Assembly: GCA_023014335.1 (NCBI GenBank)
Contig: JAECYW010000003.1
Location: forward strand, 682,001 to 746,000
From: Galerina marginata
Lineage: Eukaryota > Basidiomycota > Agaricomycetes > Agaricales > Galerinaceae
Direction of reading: 5' to 3'
Length of the DNA stretch: 64,000 nt
The notes below the pieces were generated by a model. That model was not told the origin of the DNA and searched no databases. It saw only the letters and a program-made list of their open reading frames with translations. This document shows, one piece after another, positions 22,043 through 31,610 of the stretch. A program made the position numbers and the translations under genes. How positions within the stretch are numbered: the stretch's first letter is position 1; each line of letters opens with the position of its first letter.

Positions 22043-22548
22043 CTGGACAAATCCCTTGATTGCTTCCTCTTTACCTGCAGACCGAGGGCGTTGGGGATTG
22101 CGGCCCCAGCGGCCATTTTCTACCAAGTACGGCACGTAAAATTCCGATAGTAGCCCACATCGCTCATGCCCATCTTCCAGAAAACATTGATTGCTCCCTC
22201 TCTACCTTCAGACAGAGAGCCTTGTGCGTGGCAGGCCCCGTTTTCTTCCAAGCACGGTACGTAAAATTTCAATAGTAGCCCACATCGCTAACGCCACCTT
22301 CTCGGCCAGGAAATTGTCAATTTCCGGAATGCAGGAAACTGCTGCGACGTTCTGACCACCCCATCTTTGTTCCCCAGAGACTTGAAATGTTCAGAAGAAG
22401 CATAGAAAGCGCCTCAGCCAGTTCTCTCTTAGAGTAAATATGACAAAAAGTTTCAAGTTTTCGTCTTTTCACTATGAGATGAGAAAAACGCAGGATGAGA
22501 CCCCTGGTTTTTAAATCTCTGGGGCCACTCCATCAGTATTCAAGCATT

Positions 22549-22792
22549 TTAGTTTCCACGGGTTTCTCAACCTAAAAAACCGCCAAAAACCGCCAAAAAC
22601 CGTGGAATCTGGAAACTTGGGAACCTATGTCCCCATTTCAGGAAACCTGTCCCTGGCAATCGCACTGATTATTCCAGCCCTTTCCAACCCTAACTCGACC
22701 CTTTTCTAAATGTAGTATAACTTCCCTTTCCAGGTTTCTCAGGTTTCCGGAAACCCAGAAAGCCAAGAAAACCGGCAAAAACCGGAAACTAA
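22549..22792. mobile_element. 244-bp MITE-like insertion with CCGCCAAAAA repeats
   Basis: The ends are TTAGTTTCC (22,549-22,557) and GGAAACTAA (22,784-22,792). Further inside, CCGCCAAAAACCG is repeated near the left end and CCGGCAAAAACCGG lies near the right. The class D unit it interrupts is otherwise continuous in S4, S6 and S8, which defines it as an insertion. No target duplication can be fixed. Confidence 0.5.
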
Positions 22793-23393
22793 TTTGCCGT
22801 TTTGCTGATGTCGTTTCGAGTTGTATTGCATTTACAAATTGAGCGATGTCCTTCCGTGCTTATTTGGTTTCATTCATTTCAAGAATACTTTAATGGCGTG
22901 ACTGCCTGCTATTCCTGCCAACACATTTATTTCTGCAGGTGAATATTCTTTTCTAAGCTTTGACTGGTCGTTGAAACGTCATTTTGACATTTGTAGCAGG
23001 CGGTATTTTTCCCCATATTTCATTCGTAGTCATTTTTAAAGGTTGCCGAGTTTTAAAAAGGATTTACAGACTGCAATTCAAATGATCCGTGTCCACGCAC
23101 AGATTGACTTAGGTTTGATAAGTTCAGGCTGCAGGCCACCGTTGTGAGTCCAATAGTCTTGTAAAGTAATGCAATTAAGATAGAGTTCGAAACGGTCTGT
23201 AAGGTGCGGCGTACATGAAAGGTAGGTAACAACTATTTGGTTTAATGAGTCTACGATCTATCTCGACACCTCATTTTCGTGCAACATAGAATGCTAATCG
23301 TTGGAGTTCAATCCAAGAGGTGGATGAATTTATCGTGTAGCGCAGGTTTGGCTGCAGGCCCCCATCGATCCCTCGTCTCAATTTGGAGAGACG

Positions 23394-23421
23394 ACCCAAC
23401 GCGACGCGACTGGATCACATG
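23394..23421 (+). promoter_or_regulatory. conserved upstream block of S8
   Basis: CCAACGCGACGCGACTG then GATCACATGG, with CAATTTGGAGAGACG just before it, about 195 bp ahead of the first class B hairpin. Confidence 0.5.
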
Positions 23422-23605
23422 GTTCATTTCTCAGCCTAATCGGACCATCACCCATGGCTTGCTCATTCACCTCCACGACCATTGCTCTCTCTCACTCCAC
23501 ATCGACAGTGACCAGGGTTCCGTGATTTAGCTACAGATCCACTTCCCAAACCCATGAGCATCATTCATAAGTCGCCCGTCCTTCATATAAACCAAACGCC
23601 GATCC

Positions 23606-23724
23606 GAAGCATGCTGAAATTCCGATTCAGATGCCTCTCCCCTCGACTCTACGAGCCCAAAGAAAACGTTGTTTTCCGGGACCTTTGGTTCGAGTTCCGA
23701 TGATGTGCGGAATGGAGCATGCTT
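23606..23724 (+). ncRNA. class B hairpin, T-A covariant
   Basis: GAAGCATGCT (23,606-23,615) pairs perfectly with AGCATGCTTC (23,715-23,724). Confidence 0.55.
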
Positions 23725-24126
23725 CTTGGGCTTTTTTACCTCCAAATTTCTCTCGACGACTCCTCATCTACTCGAGTGGCCCGCTATCTTCGCGTTCATC
23801 GGCAGACTCGTTTGTACCCTCATGTTTCACTACGGCTTCGAGCATCGACGCCCTGCTTCCAAAACCATGTGAGTTATCTCTGTGATGGAGACCCCCCGGC
23901 CTTAACCCACCGCTCTTGGATAAGTTCTCGACGACCCCCGGCTCCATATATTTCTGGTCACTTTAGGTGTGGTGCGTCTTTTTTTTGATGTGCTCATTCT
24001 CAATATTCAATTTACCACAAATAGTAAGAACCTTCTTCCAGGTGAACCCCTGCCATACGAGTCCCTAGCATCGCACTTCTACCGGCAGGCGCGGCGCAAT
24101 GACTTGGTCGAAACACCAGAGACGTC

Positions 24127-24247
24127 GGAAGCATGGAAAGGGATTTAAATCATTCTGAATCTCAGAGAGAAGACAGCTGGAGGTTAGAAATTCTTTCAGT
24201 CGCAGTTTTGAGATCAAGCGTCATCAACCTCTGCTTTCCATGCTTCC
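24127..24247 (+). ncRNA. class A hairpin with 14-bp perfect stem
   Basis: GGAAGCATGGAAAG (24,127-24,140) pairs with CTTTCCATGCTTCC (24,234-24,247). Inner AATCTCAGA and TTTTGAGAT blocks face each other. Confidence 0.55.
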
Positions 24248-24692
24248 TCAACCTTGGCCCGTTCTCGATGACGCGCGATCTGTGTCTTAGATTAGGCCTG
24301 CCGACTCATCTAGTATCTCCAGTCTTGGACACTCTTTGAACCCACTCGATGCGACAACCGGTGCAATCTACCAAACGAGCTTTCTCGCATTATGCACACC
24401 GTGCACACTCTCATGCCACCCACAGGAACGAAACCCTCCCGGACCCCAGCACGGAGTTTTTCACTGATCTCATCTTCACCCAGAAGCAGGAAGGACAGAA
24501 CTGGATCTCTGCAAAGGTTGGTTTGGGGTATCACCCGACCGCTGAACGCGCTCGTGCTCATGCTCGTCTGGTTTTACTCTGGTGTTTGCTCCGCGCCTAC
24601 TTTCATCTGGCATTTCATCCTGAAAATCCTTGAAACATCACTAGCACCAACTAGGACTAGGCGCCTTGTTCGCAAATCAAGTCCGGACTCCA

Positions 24693-24804
24693 GAAGCATG
24701 CCAATCGACGCATATATTCCTCGACACGTTGAGGCGTGGAGTGGTTCAACCCTCTAGACCCCTCGGTTCGATTTTGTAGTTTTCAAGCTGTCGTTGGCAT
24801 GCTT
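24693..24804 (+). ncRNA. class E hairpin
   Basis: GAAGCATGCCAATCGAC (24,693-24,709) pairs with GTCGTTGGCATGCTTC (24,789-24,804), with one bulged base. Confidence 0.5.
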
Positions 24805-25077
24805 CCGTGGCTGCTTGATTCTGAACCCTCACGACAGCTTTGGACCTGACAGATGGCCGAAACGCTCGATTGCTCCTTCTCCACTCGCAGACCGAAGGAC
24901 TGAGGTATGGCAGGGTCCATTTTTTTCCACGTACAGTGCGTAAAATTCCAATAGTAGCCTACTATATCACTAACGCCCCCTTCTTCCAGGCAAGGAGGTC
25001 CTGCGTCTTCAATACACAAACCTGCAAGGTCATTCCAACCACCCCATCCTCGTTCGCGAGATGTAAAGTGTTCATTA

Positions 25078-25204
25078 GAAGCATGGAAAGCGCCTGAGCC
25101 AGCTATCTCACAGTGAACATGACGAAAAGTTTCAGCTCTGAGTCTTTTCTCTGTGAGATGAAATGTTCAAATTTCCCTGGACATGAAGGCGCTTTCCATG
25201 GTTC
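25078..25204 (+). ncRNA. class D hairpin with 17-bp stem
   Basis: GAAGCATGGAAAGCGCC (25,078-25,094) pairs with GGCGCTTTCCATGGTTC (25,188-25,204) with one mismatch. The inner TCTCACAGTGAA and TTTTCTCTGTGAGA arms also pair. Confidence 0.55.
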
Positions 25205-25616
25205 AAGACGCTCATTTCGTCTGGCCGGTCTTCGAGGGTCAATCTCTCTGGGATTTTCTCCGATATCCCCAACTCAATCAGTTCACAAAACCTAGTCCTT
25301 AGCTCATACTTACTCCCTGTCAATGGTGAACTCAACTTACGCAGCAGGGGAGTCATTAGCCTTCTACATCTCGAAGAAACGGAGGCTGAGATCTCCGCTT
25401 TTTAACTCTCTGCGCCAGTCGTTTTGAGTTGTCATGACAGGTGTTTGGCTACCGTGTTTATGAGGTTATTTTATTACTTTCACGAATACTTTTACTTTAT
25501 TGGCGACTTTTTATTCTGCAATTACCTAGGTGGATTAATTCTAATCAGACGCCACATAAAGAACTCGGACTTCGCGATCGTCATCAAGATAGATCTATTC
25601 CATTTTTTATTGCAGC

Positions 25617-26001
25617 ATGCACCCTCCGTTACGACACTCGAACTCAACGTCAACGTTTGATCCTATGGCCAGATTCAAGGCGTTGGAAGTCCCAGGAACG
25701 AGGACGATCATTGGTGATGTCGTCTTCTACTACGCTTACAGCGAAACACAGACACTAGCATCGTTTCTGCGCAAGGAGCTTATCACATTTATTCGCTCTC
25801 GCTTTATGCAATGGCCGCAATGCCTAAACAAACAAACCTGCATAATCTTCGTAAGTAATTACATTCCGCAAGATAAGGACATGGCTTACTCTACATTTAG
25901 CCACTACGTTGCAGGTATCAGCCCGGGTCTGATAACACAAGTGACGATGTGCACCCAAGAAGGCGTCTAGGGATTGGAGAGATTCTTTGCCGGATTCTCT
26001 A
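25617..26001 (+). CDS. possible hypothetical protein just past the array
   Basis: A frame starting MHPPLRHSNS follows a good acceptor (TTTTTTATTGCAG, ending 25,615). It runs unspliced to 25,970, or to 26,001 if a 50-nt intron (GTAAGTAATT to CTACATTTAG, about 25,851-25,900) is removed. Neither product resembles a family I know. The splice signals are better than chance, but the gene would need a 5' exon that I cannot place. It could equally be a decayed fragment. Confidence 0.25.
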
Positions 26002-27460
26002 AGTGGAATGGATTATAATTAGTCATGGGGCGACAGGCCTTAGAGACGAACAAGTCGCTCATATCAACTCCTCATACTCATTCAATCGAATTAGTGAAGG
26101 TATTCCAACGAGGTTGGAAAGGGAAAGGGGTGAGGGTAGGTAGTGACTCCGTCAACTACGTCCTAGCAATGTTCAAGTAGTCGGTAGTTAGTTACTCGGC
26201 GTAACTCGATGCCAGATGCGCTGAACGGTTACAGCCAAAAGGTCTTGAAATGGTGGGTTGCAATTAACCAAAGAAAATACGTAGCTACTACAGGGCTTTT
26301 ATACCTAACTAGCTAGGAAATTTTCTCTGTAAATTTTTAAGGGGAAATAAGAATAGGGGGAGATTGCCTCGAGATCGGCATGTGAATGAAGGAATATATG
26401 AAATTAGCGAGGGGCCGTCTCGTGGATGAAGGAATAGGAAGAGAAATAATTTGTATACCTATTATTAGAGCTTGCCGTCGATCGTATGCGATAGTGCCGG
26501 TAGTTGTCTTGAATAGGGGCAGATCCCGTTGTTCCGCACATAGTCGGAGCGGAAGCTCCACATTAGGTTCTCGGAAGCGCTGAGGGCAATTGAGAGCTAT
26601 GGCTTCGCCAGGGTGACAGTCGCAGCATCAAGACGGTAGGGCGGCAGCTAATGAAGAATACCATGGCTTTGTAATTCGAATCGACAGGAGACAGGAATGG
26701 ATCGCCCAGTACTGAAAAACAACGTCGATTTACTACAGAGTGAAATAACGGATGACCTCCAGAAGGGCCGAACCTCTCAGGTCTCTTCCCGCATTGTCGA
26801 TCAGAGGCACTAACACTTTGATGCACTAGGAATGTCCACCTCTGATCACCCATCAGGGCTTGTACGATCGAAGGCGGTTTTCTTGGATGTCGACTGTTCC
26901 GCCTCAGTGGGTGCTGCAATGTCTCCCTATCTGGACCTATATGGTGTTTATCAACGACAATTGCGCGGACGGAGGGTTTAAACGAACCTCATATAACACA
27001 GACGAGAATGTTTTCATCTGTCGATTCAGCTAAAAGCGAGAAACATTCGGGGCACAAACTATAATCGAAGACATCTGCGACGTGGCAGTCAGCGACTCTA
27101 AACCCTTTTCAAAACATTGAATTATGACGCACAAATCGTGTCAGATCTTCATCCCCTGACGAGGAGCGTAAGAGATGGATTCACAGGTCGCCACAGGTGC
27201 GGTGGATCGGAGGACACCGATGCAAACCCGCAATTGGATGGATAGGGGATATCTAAAGAGGTTGAGATGCATTCAATGAGAAGATAATGTTGAGAAAAAG
27301 CGGTCGTCTGAAGATAGGTATATCCAGGGTCAAAGGAACAATGAAGTTAAATAGTCCATTGATAGGAAGATATAATAATGATAACAAAATGATGAATCAT
27401 GATAAAGGTCTACAATGAACGTCAACACAAGTTGAATGGCGAGTTCGAAATGCACGTACG
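26002..27460. other. stretch without a recognisable gene
   Basis: About 1.46 kb. The longest frame (26,563-26,919, minus) has no family resemblance and no splice support. No array hairpin, LTR or MITE ends were found. It forms the boundary between the repeat array and the gene-rich part. Confidence 0.5.
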
Positions 27461-28055
27461 TTACATCCTCCTCTCCGACTTGGACTTGGACTTGGACTTG
27501 GCTTTGGGCTTACGGGTTTTTCTCTTGCCACTAACTTTACCCGTGGCCGCCTTCTTCCTAGGTACAGGTTTCGGAGGTTCCGTTGGCGCAGGCAGTGCTC
27601 CTCTTAGCCGAACACGACCGTCCTTCAGAGTTTCTGTAATAACCGGGCTGGCAGCTGGACGGAATTTATACTCTTTCGAGTACCTAATACGATAAAGATA
27701 AACGAAGTTTGTCAGTTAAAGCCCAACGTGAATACCATTGAGCAGCGTACCTGGAAGCGTGAATGACCTTCGTGTTTTTCTTTCCTTCAAGAAGTGCGCC
27801 TCGCATTTGATACCCAAGCCAAAACAAGAAGGCCAAAAGGAGGATGAGACCCCAACGCTTCATTGGTGACGGTGAGGGCTGTGTAGAGCGAGGATCCTCT
27901 GCTAGCTCTGAAGGAGAGGTATCGTCCGAGGGTGTAAGAGAAGATTCACGCGAAGAAAGCAGCTTTGATGTCTCGTCATCGGCATCGCTGTCGAGCTCGT
28001 CGAACTCGTCGTCCGAGACGTCGGTGGGGTTGTGTTTCTCGTCGTCGGAAGACAT
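27461..28055 (-). CDS. acidic-to-basic single-TM protein, 175 aa
   Basis: There are two exons, 28,055-27,751 and 27,683-27,461, with a 67-nt GT-AG intron. The product starts MSSDDEKHNP. Residues 1-60 are Asp/Glu/Ser-rich, a single membrane helix lies at about 68-85 (WGLILLLAFLFWLGY), and the tail is basic, ending in repeated KS pairs. There is no signal peptide, so a type II or late-anchored topology is likely. The membrane motif AFLFWLxxxMRxAL recurs in the protein at 36,727-37,080, so the two form a small local family. I know of no assigned function. The gene lies downstream of, and on the same strand as, the acetyltransferase gene. Confidence 0.8.
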
Positions 28056-28381
28056 TGGTGGGTGTTGAAAATACCCACGTCACTGGTTGCGGCGTGGTGG
28101 CGGAGATTTAAATTTGCCAGTGCGCAGACTCGGTCCGGAGCCGAAGTCAACCTTGACCTAACCTGTAAATGTCCGTCAGCTGTATATCCCCTCGATTGCA
28201 AGAGCTTCTGTCCATTGACGCCTGTATTCTTAGACTTGAAACTGCAGTCAGAAAATATGCAATCGACTCTTATTTTGCAACCCATTGACAGTCTCGCTAG
28301 CTGGGTTATAGTAAGGAGCAGAAGATTTTATGCGAATTGGGGCTAATAGAAAGATCCAGAGCTAAACAAAATTGGTCTAAT

Positions 28382-29014
28382 CTACTGGAGTATGCTTAAC
28401 GCCATCCAAGCCTCGGTATCGTCGTCCAAACCACCGTCTTCAACTCCAGATTCTTGCTTTACGAAGCCAACTCTTTCATACAGCCTTTTGGCTGAGTAAT
28501 TGTGAGCGTGAACTTCAAGTAGCACAACTTTCTCCGTTTTTTCAACCCCGTCCAAATTGTTGGTGAACTTTGGTGGAATGAGCTTCACAGTTTCCAACGC
28601 GCGTTCAACAAGCTGCCTTCCGATACCCTTCCCGCGATAGTCTGGATGAACCCACATCCCGACAAGCATGTAGACGTCCGCCCTTCCCACCTTCTCTGCT
28701 TCTGCTATCTCTGCAGGATAAGCCGGTTCTTGCGGAATACCTGATAACATCTCGGGTGCCAAGATACTGAGCGTACCAACCCATTCTTTGACGCCTTCAT
28801 CATCTTCGAGTTTCGCGGCGAGCGTGGTCCGGCCTGTGGTATTTAGCCTAGTCGTCCACACTTCCCGCGTGAATGCCGACTCCCTTGCGTATGTGGATCC
28901 AAACGCCTCAGGATTCGTGGATAATCCGCGTAATCGAATTCGAGTATATAGAGTTATATCTTCCTCCGACGCGGGAACCGGGATTTGAAATATCGGCCAG
29001 ATTTTCAGTGCCAT
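28382..29014 (-). CDS. GNAT-family N-acetyltransferase, 210 aa
   Basis: A single-exon gene. The acetyl-CoA binding motif A is clear at residues 117-140 (LVGMWVHPDYRGKGIGRQLV), with the R-G-K-G-I-G pyrophosphate loop at 127-132. Motif B follows (LLEVHAHNYSAKRLYERVGF, about 165-184). The start is the ATG at 29,014 in a strong ACCACCATGG context; the reading frame stays open upstream without a better ATG. GNAT enzymes transfer an acetyl group from acetyl-CoA to an amine; the acceptor here cannot be told. No targeting signal is visible, so it is probably cytosolic. The length is normal for a stand-alone GNAT domain. Confidence 0.9.
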   Translation of the reverse strand: MALKIWPIFQIPVPASEEDITLYTRIRLRGLSTNPEAFGSTYARESAFTREVWTTRLNTTGRTTLAAKLEDDEGVKEWVGTLSILAPEMLSGIPQEPAYPAEIAEAEKVGRADVYMLVGMWVHPDYRGKGIGRQLVERALETVKLIPPKFTNNLDGVEKTEKVVLLEVHAHNYSAKRLYERVGFVKQESGVEDGGLDDDTEAWMALSILQ

Positions 29015-29636
29015 GGTGGTCCGTTCGTTTGGCTGAAGCAATGAAGAGAATTGAGAGTCGAAAGGAGTGCTTGTTGCGAAGGCTGGTTTTTGGTGGGGAG
29101 ACTAGGTGACTGTCTGTGTCGAGTGTAGGTTTACGTTTGATAATCATAGCATTTCCTACATGTGTATGACTCGGATTTATGACTCAGATCTATCGTCTGG
29201 GTAGATCCCCAATGATTCCCCATTTGCGATCAACGAGAAAAAGAGGATGCCCGGGCGTCGGAACACTGTTCTGATTTTTGATCCGGTGCTAAAATTATCA
29301 CAGGATTGTACCGCATTTTGAGCAACAGCAAGTCGCATGAAGTTTCGTCATTGCACAGCCTCCTAGTACGCCTCGAGGTTGAGGTTGGCAGAACGTTCTA
29401 GACTTCTGAACAACTCAGTATAATAGGGCGCTCGGTTGGGATCATTATTGCAGATTCACTCCCGACTTTACTCCGTCCAGGACTCCAGGTTACACGTTAT
29501 TTGGACATTTTTGACACCAAATGGTCAGTATTTTTTACTCTTTCAGTTTGTTCACTATGGTCATCACTATTTTCAGCCACCCATTATTAATCCTCGCATC
29601 GGAAAGTCACCTGTGGCGACCAAGCTTCTCAGTTCC

Positions 29637-31136
29637 ATGCCAAGCAAAACACCTCCGGAAAACTGGGAAGACAGAGGAATCGTAACGAACCCCCCAATCA
29701 ACCGTCTTCCTATCGAAATACTTTGGGAAATTTTCTCAGCCGTCATTCCTCATCAACTATCATGCCCTCGCAACATTGCCATCTTGCGCCTGTGTTGGGT
29801 GTCGTCACAGTGGCGACGCACTGCTATGGGGCTGTCATCAATATGGGCGTCCTTGACGATTCCGCTTCCAGAAATCACAAGTTACTTGCCCGACCTTATA
29901 GACGAAGAAAGTCAATTCTGGGGGATAGTTGATCAATGGTTTCAGCGCGCAGGCAATCTCCCGCTTTCCCTTGACCTCGTCGAGTCTCCAGATTGCTCAC
30001 ACGATCCATCGGTGCGATGTTTCCCTTGTCTGCAACTTCTAAGAAACGCTATCCGCAAGTATTCAGACAAAGTGCACCACCTTGAAGGTGTTACACCACA
30101 CTTGCTTCAACGAATCTCGAAACATCATTTCGAAAATCTCCATTCGCTCATCTTGGACGTTGATTACCACGACGTCAGTCGAAGTTCCTTGCTTTCATTG
30201 CCATCTTTTGCTCCCAATCTTCGACGACTCAGCCTCGATAGAGTGTTCGATACCACTCTCGAAAATGTTCAAGCCTCCATTCGACTCTGGAATGACCTCA
30301 CTCACGTTACGACACGCATCTCCGGCCTCCGCACATTGTTGGAAATTTTACGCGCCTGTCCCTATCTCCAGAGCGCCGTTTTTCATTACGACAATCATTC
30401 ACGGCTTCAGGCAACGTATTTGCAAGATATTGAGGTTGAATTTTCCAGTCCAGTCATTCTTCCGTGCTTGATCACACTCACAATCGTGCTTTCCAAAGAT
30501 GAAGCCCTTAGCCTCACGGTTTTTCGCTTCCTAGATATGCCTGCCTTGAAATCCTTCCGCCTTGGTTCTTTCCACCAACTCGATTTCGGTTTCGAATCGC
30601 CCCGTCCAGAGGATCTGAACCATATCTACCGACAAATGAGAAATCTTCGTCGGCTGTCCCTCATCTTCAATGCCCTCTCAAGACGTGGACTGATGGAGTT
30701 TCTCCTGCAGTTACCAAACCTTGAGGAGCTGGATCTCCAAGATTGTATTGATATAGGCAATTTTTTCTCCGACCTCAACCGAACACAGGAAACGTCCACG
30801 ACTCCCTTCCTCCCCTGGCTTCGCTTAGTTACGCTGGACTTTCGTGAAGTTCCAGAGTCAAACCTCGACAATTTCCATCTTTCCTCCTTTTTTCTCGCCC
30901 GATTAAGGCCGGACGTTGATGAATACCACTGGGACAATTCCTTTCGGATAAAAATTTTCATGAGTGGGAAGGCTGCCCAGGTATACCGTCCTTTAGTACG
31001 AAAAGGGAAAAGGAAAATACTCAAAGGAATACCAATCGAGTTTATCTTTTGGGACAGAAATATTGGCTCTCGCGGAAACCGATGGAAATTCCGCCTAGAT
31101 TCAGAAGATGGGAAATGGGTTGACGGAATTCAGTAA
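29637..31136 (+). CDS. F-box/LRR-like protein, 499 aa
   Basis: An F-box near the N-terminus (about 19-65; INRLPIEILWEIFSAVIP ... VSSQWRRTAMGLSSIWASL) is followed by irregular leucine-rich repeats to the C-terminus (LHSLILDVDY, LRRLSLIFNAL, LEELDLQDC). Such proteins usually dock on Skp1 and act as substrate receptors of SCF ubiquitin ligases; the substrate is unknown. The start at MPSKTPPENW is the first ATG close to the F-box. The frame is open further upstream across a possible 54-nt intron (about 29,523-29,577), so a short extra 5' exon is possible. It is the first of three F-box genes in a row and is only distantly related to the next two. Confidence 0.85.
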   Translation: MPSKTPPENWEDRGIVTNPPINRLPIEILWEIFSAVIPHQLSCPRNIAILRLCWVSSQWRRTAMGLSSIWASLTIPLPEITSYLPDLIDEESQFWGIVDQWFQRAGNLPLSLDLVESPDCSHDPSVRCFPCLQLLRNAIRKYSDKVHHLEGVTPHLLQRISKHHFENLHSLILDVDYHDVSRSSLLSLPSFAPNLRRLSLDRVFDTTLENVQASIRLWNDLTHVTTRISGLRTLLEILRACPYLQSAVFHYDNHSRLQATYLQDIEVEFSSPVILPCLITLTIVLSKDEALSLTVFRFLDMPALKSFRLGSFHQLDFGFESPRPEDLNHIYRQMRNLRRLSLIFNALSRRGLMEFLLQLPNLEELDLQDCIDIGNFFSDLNRTQETSTTPFLPWLRLVTLDFREVPESNLDNFHLSSFFLARLRPDVDEYHWDNSFRIKIFMSGKAAQVYRPLVRKGKRKILKGIPIEFIFWDRNIGSRGNRWKFRLDSEDGKWVDGIQ

Positions 31137-31610
31137 TTGAATTACTTTTGAATTTCTCTGGTTAAATGAATTGCCGTATATCCGATGTATACTAGTATCC
31201 AGTTGATTCATTTTCATGAAATTTAGAAAATGGTTCGAAAAAAGAAAAAAATTCTGTACATTGTTAAGTCGATTAAGCCGTCGAATATTCGACGTCTCCA
31301 GCTCCGGAAGCTGTTTCACATTTTCCTTTCAAGGCCTTTACATGGTACCCGACGCGCTCCTTCTCGATCCGTTCTTGACCGCAAAAATGAGAGTCCTTTC
31401 AGTCTTCCTATGTTAGTAGTATGTACCGTGCCGACGCGCCTGGTAATCATGTGACCACTATAATAGTATTAGTAAGCGACACCAGCATTTTGTCGTTTAC
31501 CACGTACCGGTCGAAGTTGTCCTCCCTTTCATTTCTTTACTCATCCTGGACCTCCTGACAGCGTACACCACGCAGGTTAATATGGTATGCCATTACTTCT
31601 ATGGAGCTAG

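Larger units (their letters stand above)
21000..23390 (+). repeat. hairpin super-unit S7
   Basis: The upstream block at 21,071-21,100 precedes class B (21,279-21,393), class C (about 21,635-21,747), class E (21,931-22,042) and class D (from about 22,396) hairpins. The 3' part of the class D unit is disrupted by a MITE-like insertion at 22,549-22,792. The class A stage is missing. No clear TTGTTAGAAAG end block is seen, so the 3' end has decayed. Confidence 0.6.
23390..25510 (+). repeat. hairpin super-unit S8 (last, 3'-truncated)
   Basis: The upstream block at 23,394-23,421 precedes class B (23,606-23,724), class A (24,127-24,247), class E (24,693-24,804) and class D (25,078-25,204) hairpins. 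Similarity to the class D tails of S4, S6 and S7 stops near 25,510. The TTGTTAGAAAG end block is absent, so this marks the edge of the array. Confidence 0.6.

Noticed and set aside
1..25510. Telomere or centromere assignment for the repeat region
   Set aside because: No TTAGGG-type repeats are seen, and nothing in the sequence alone identifies a centromere.
2165..25510. CRISPR array
   Set aside because: The repeat spacing is near 290 bp with long hairpins and diverged units in a eukaryotic setting; there are no short uniform repeats with unique spacers and no cas genes.
29015..29041. Nine extra residues on the acetyltransferase
   Set aside because: The upstream codon is TTG; the ATG at 29,014 has a strong context.
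29436..29636. 67-residue N-terminal extension of the first F-box protein
   Set aside because: It begins with TTG and includes a likely intron. The ATG at 29,637 lies just before the F-box, as usual.
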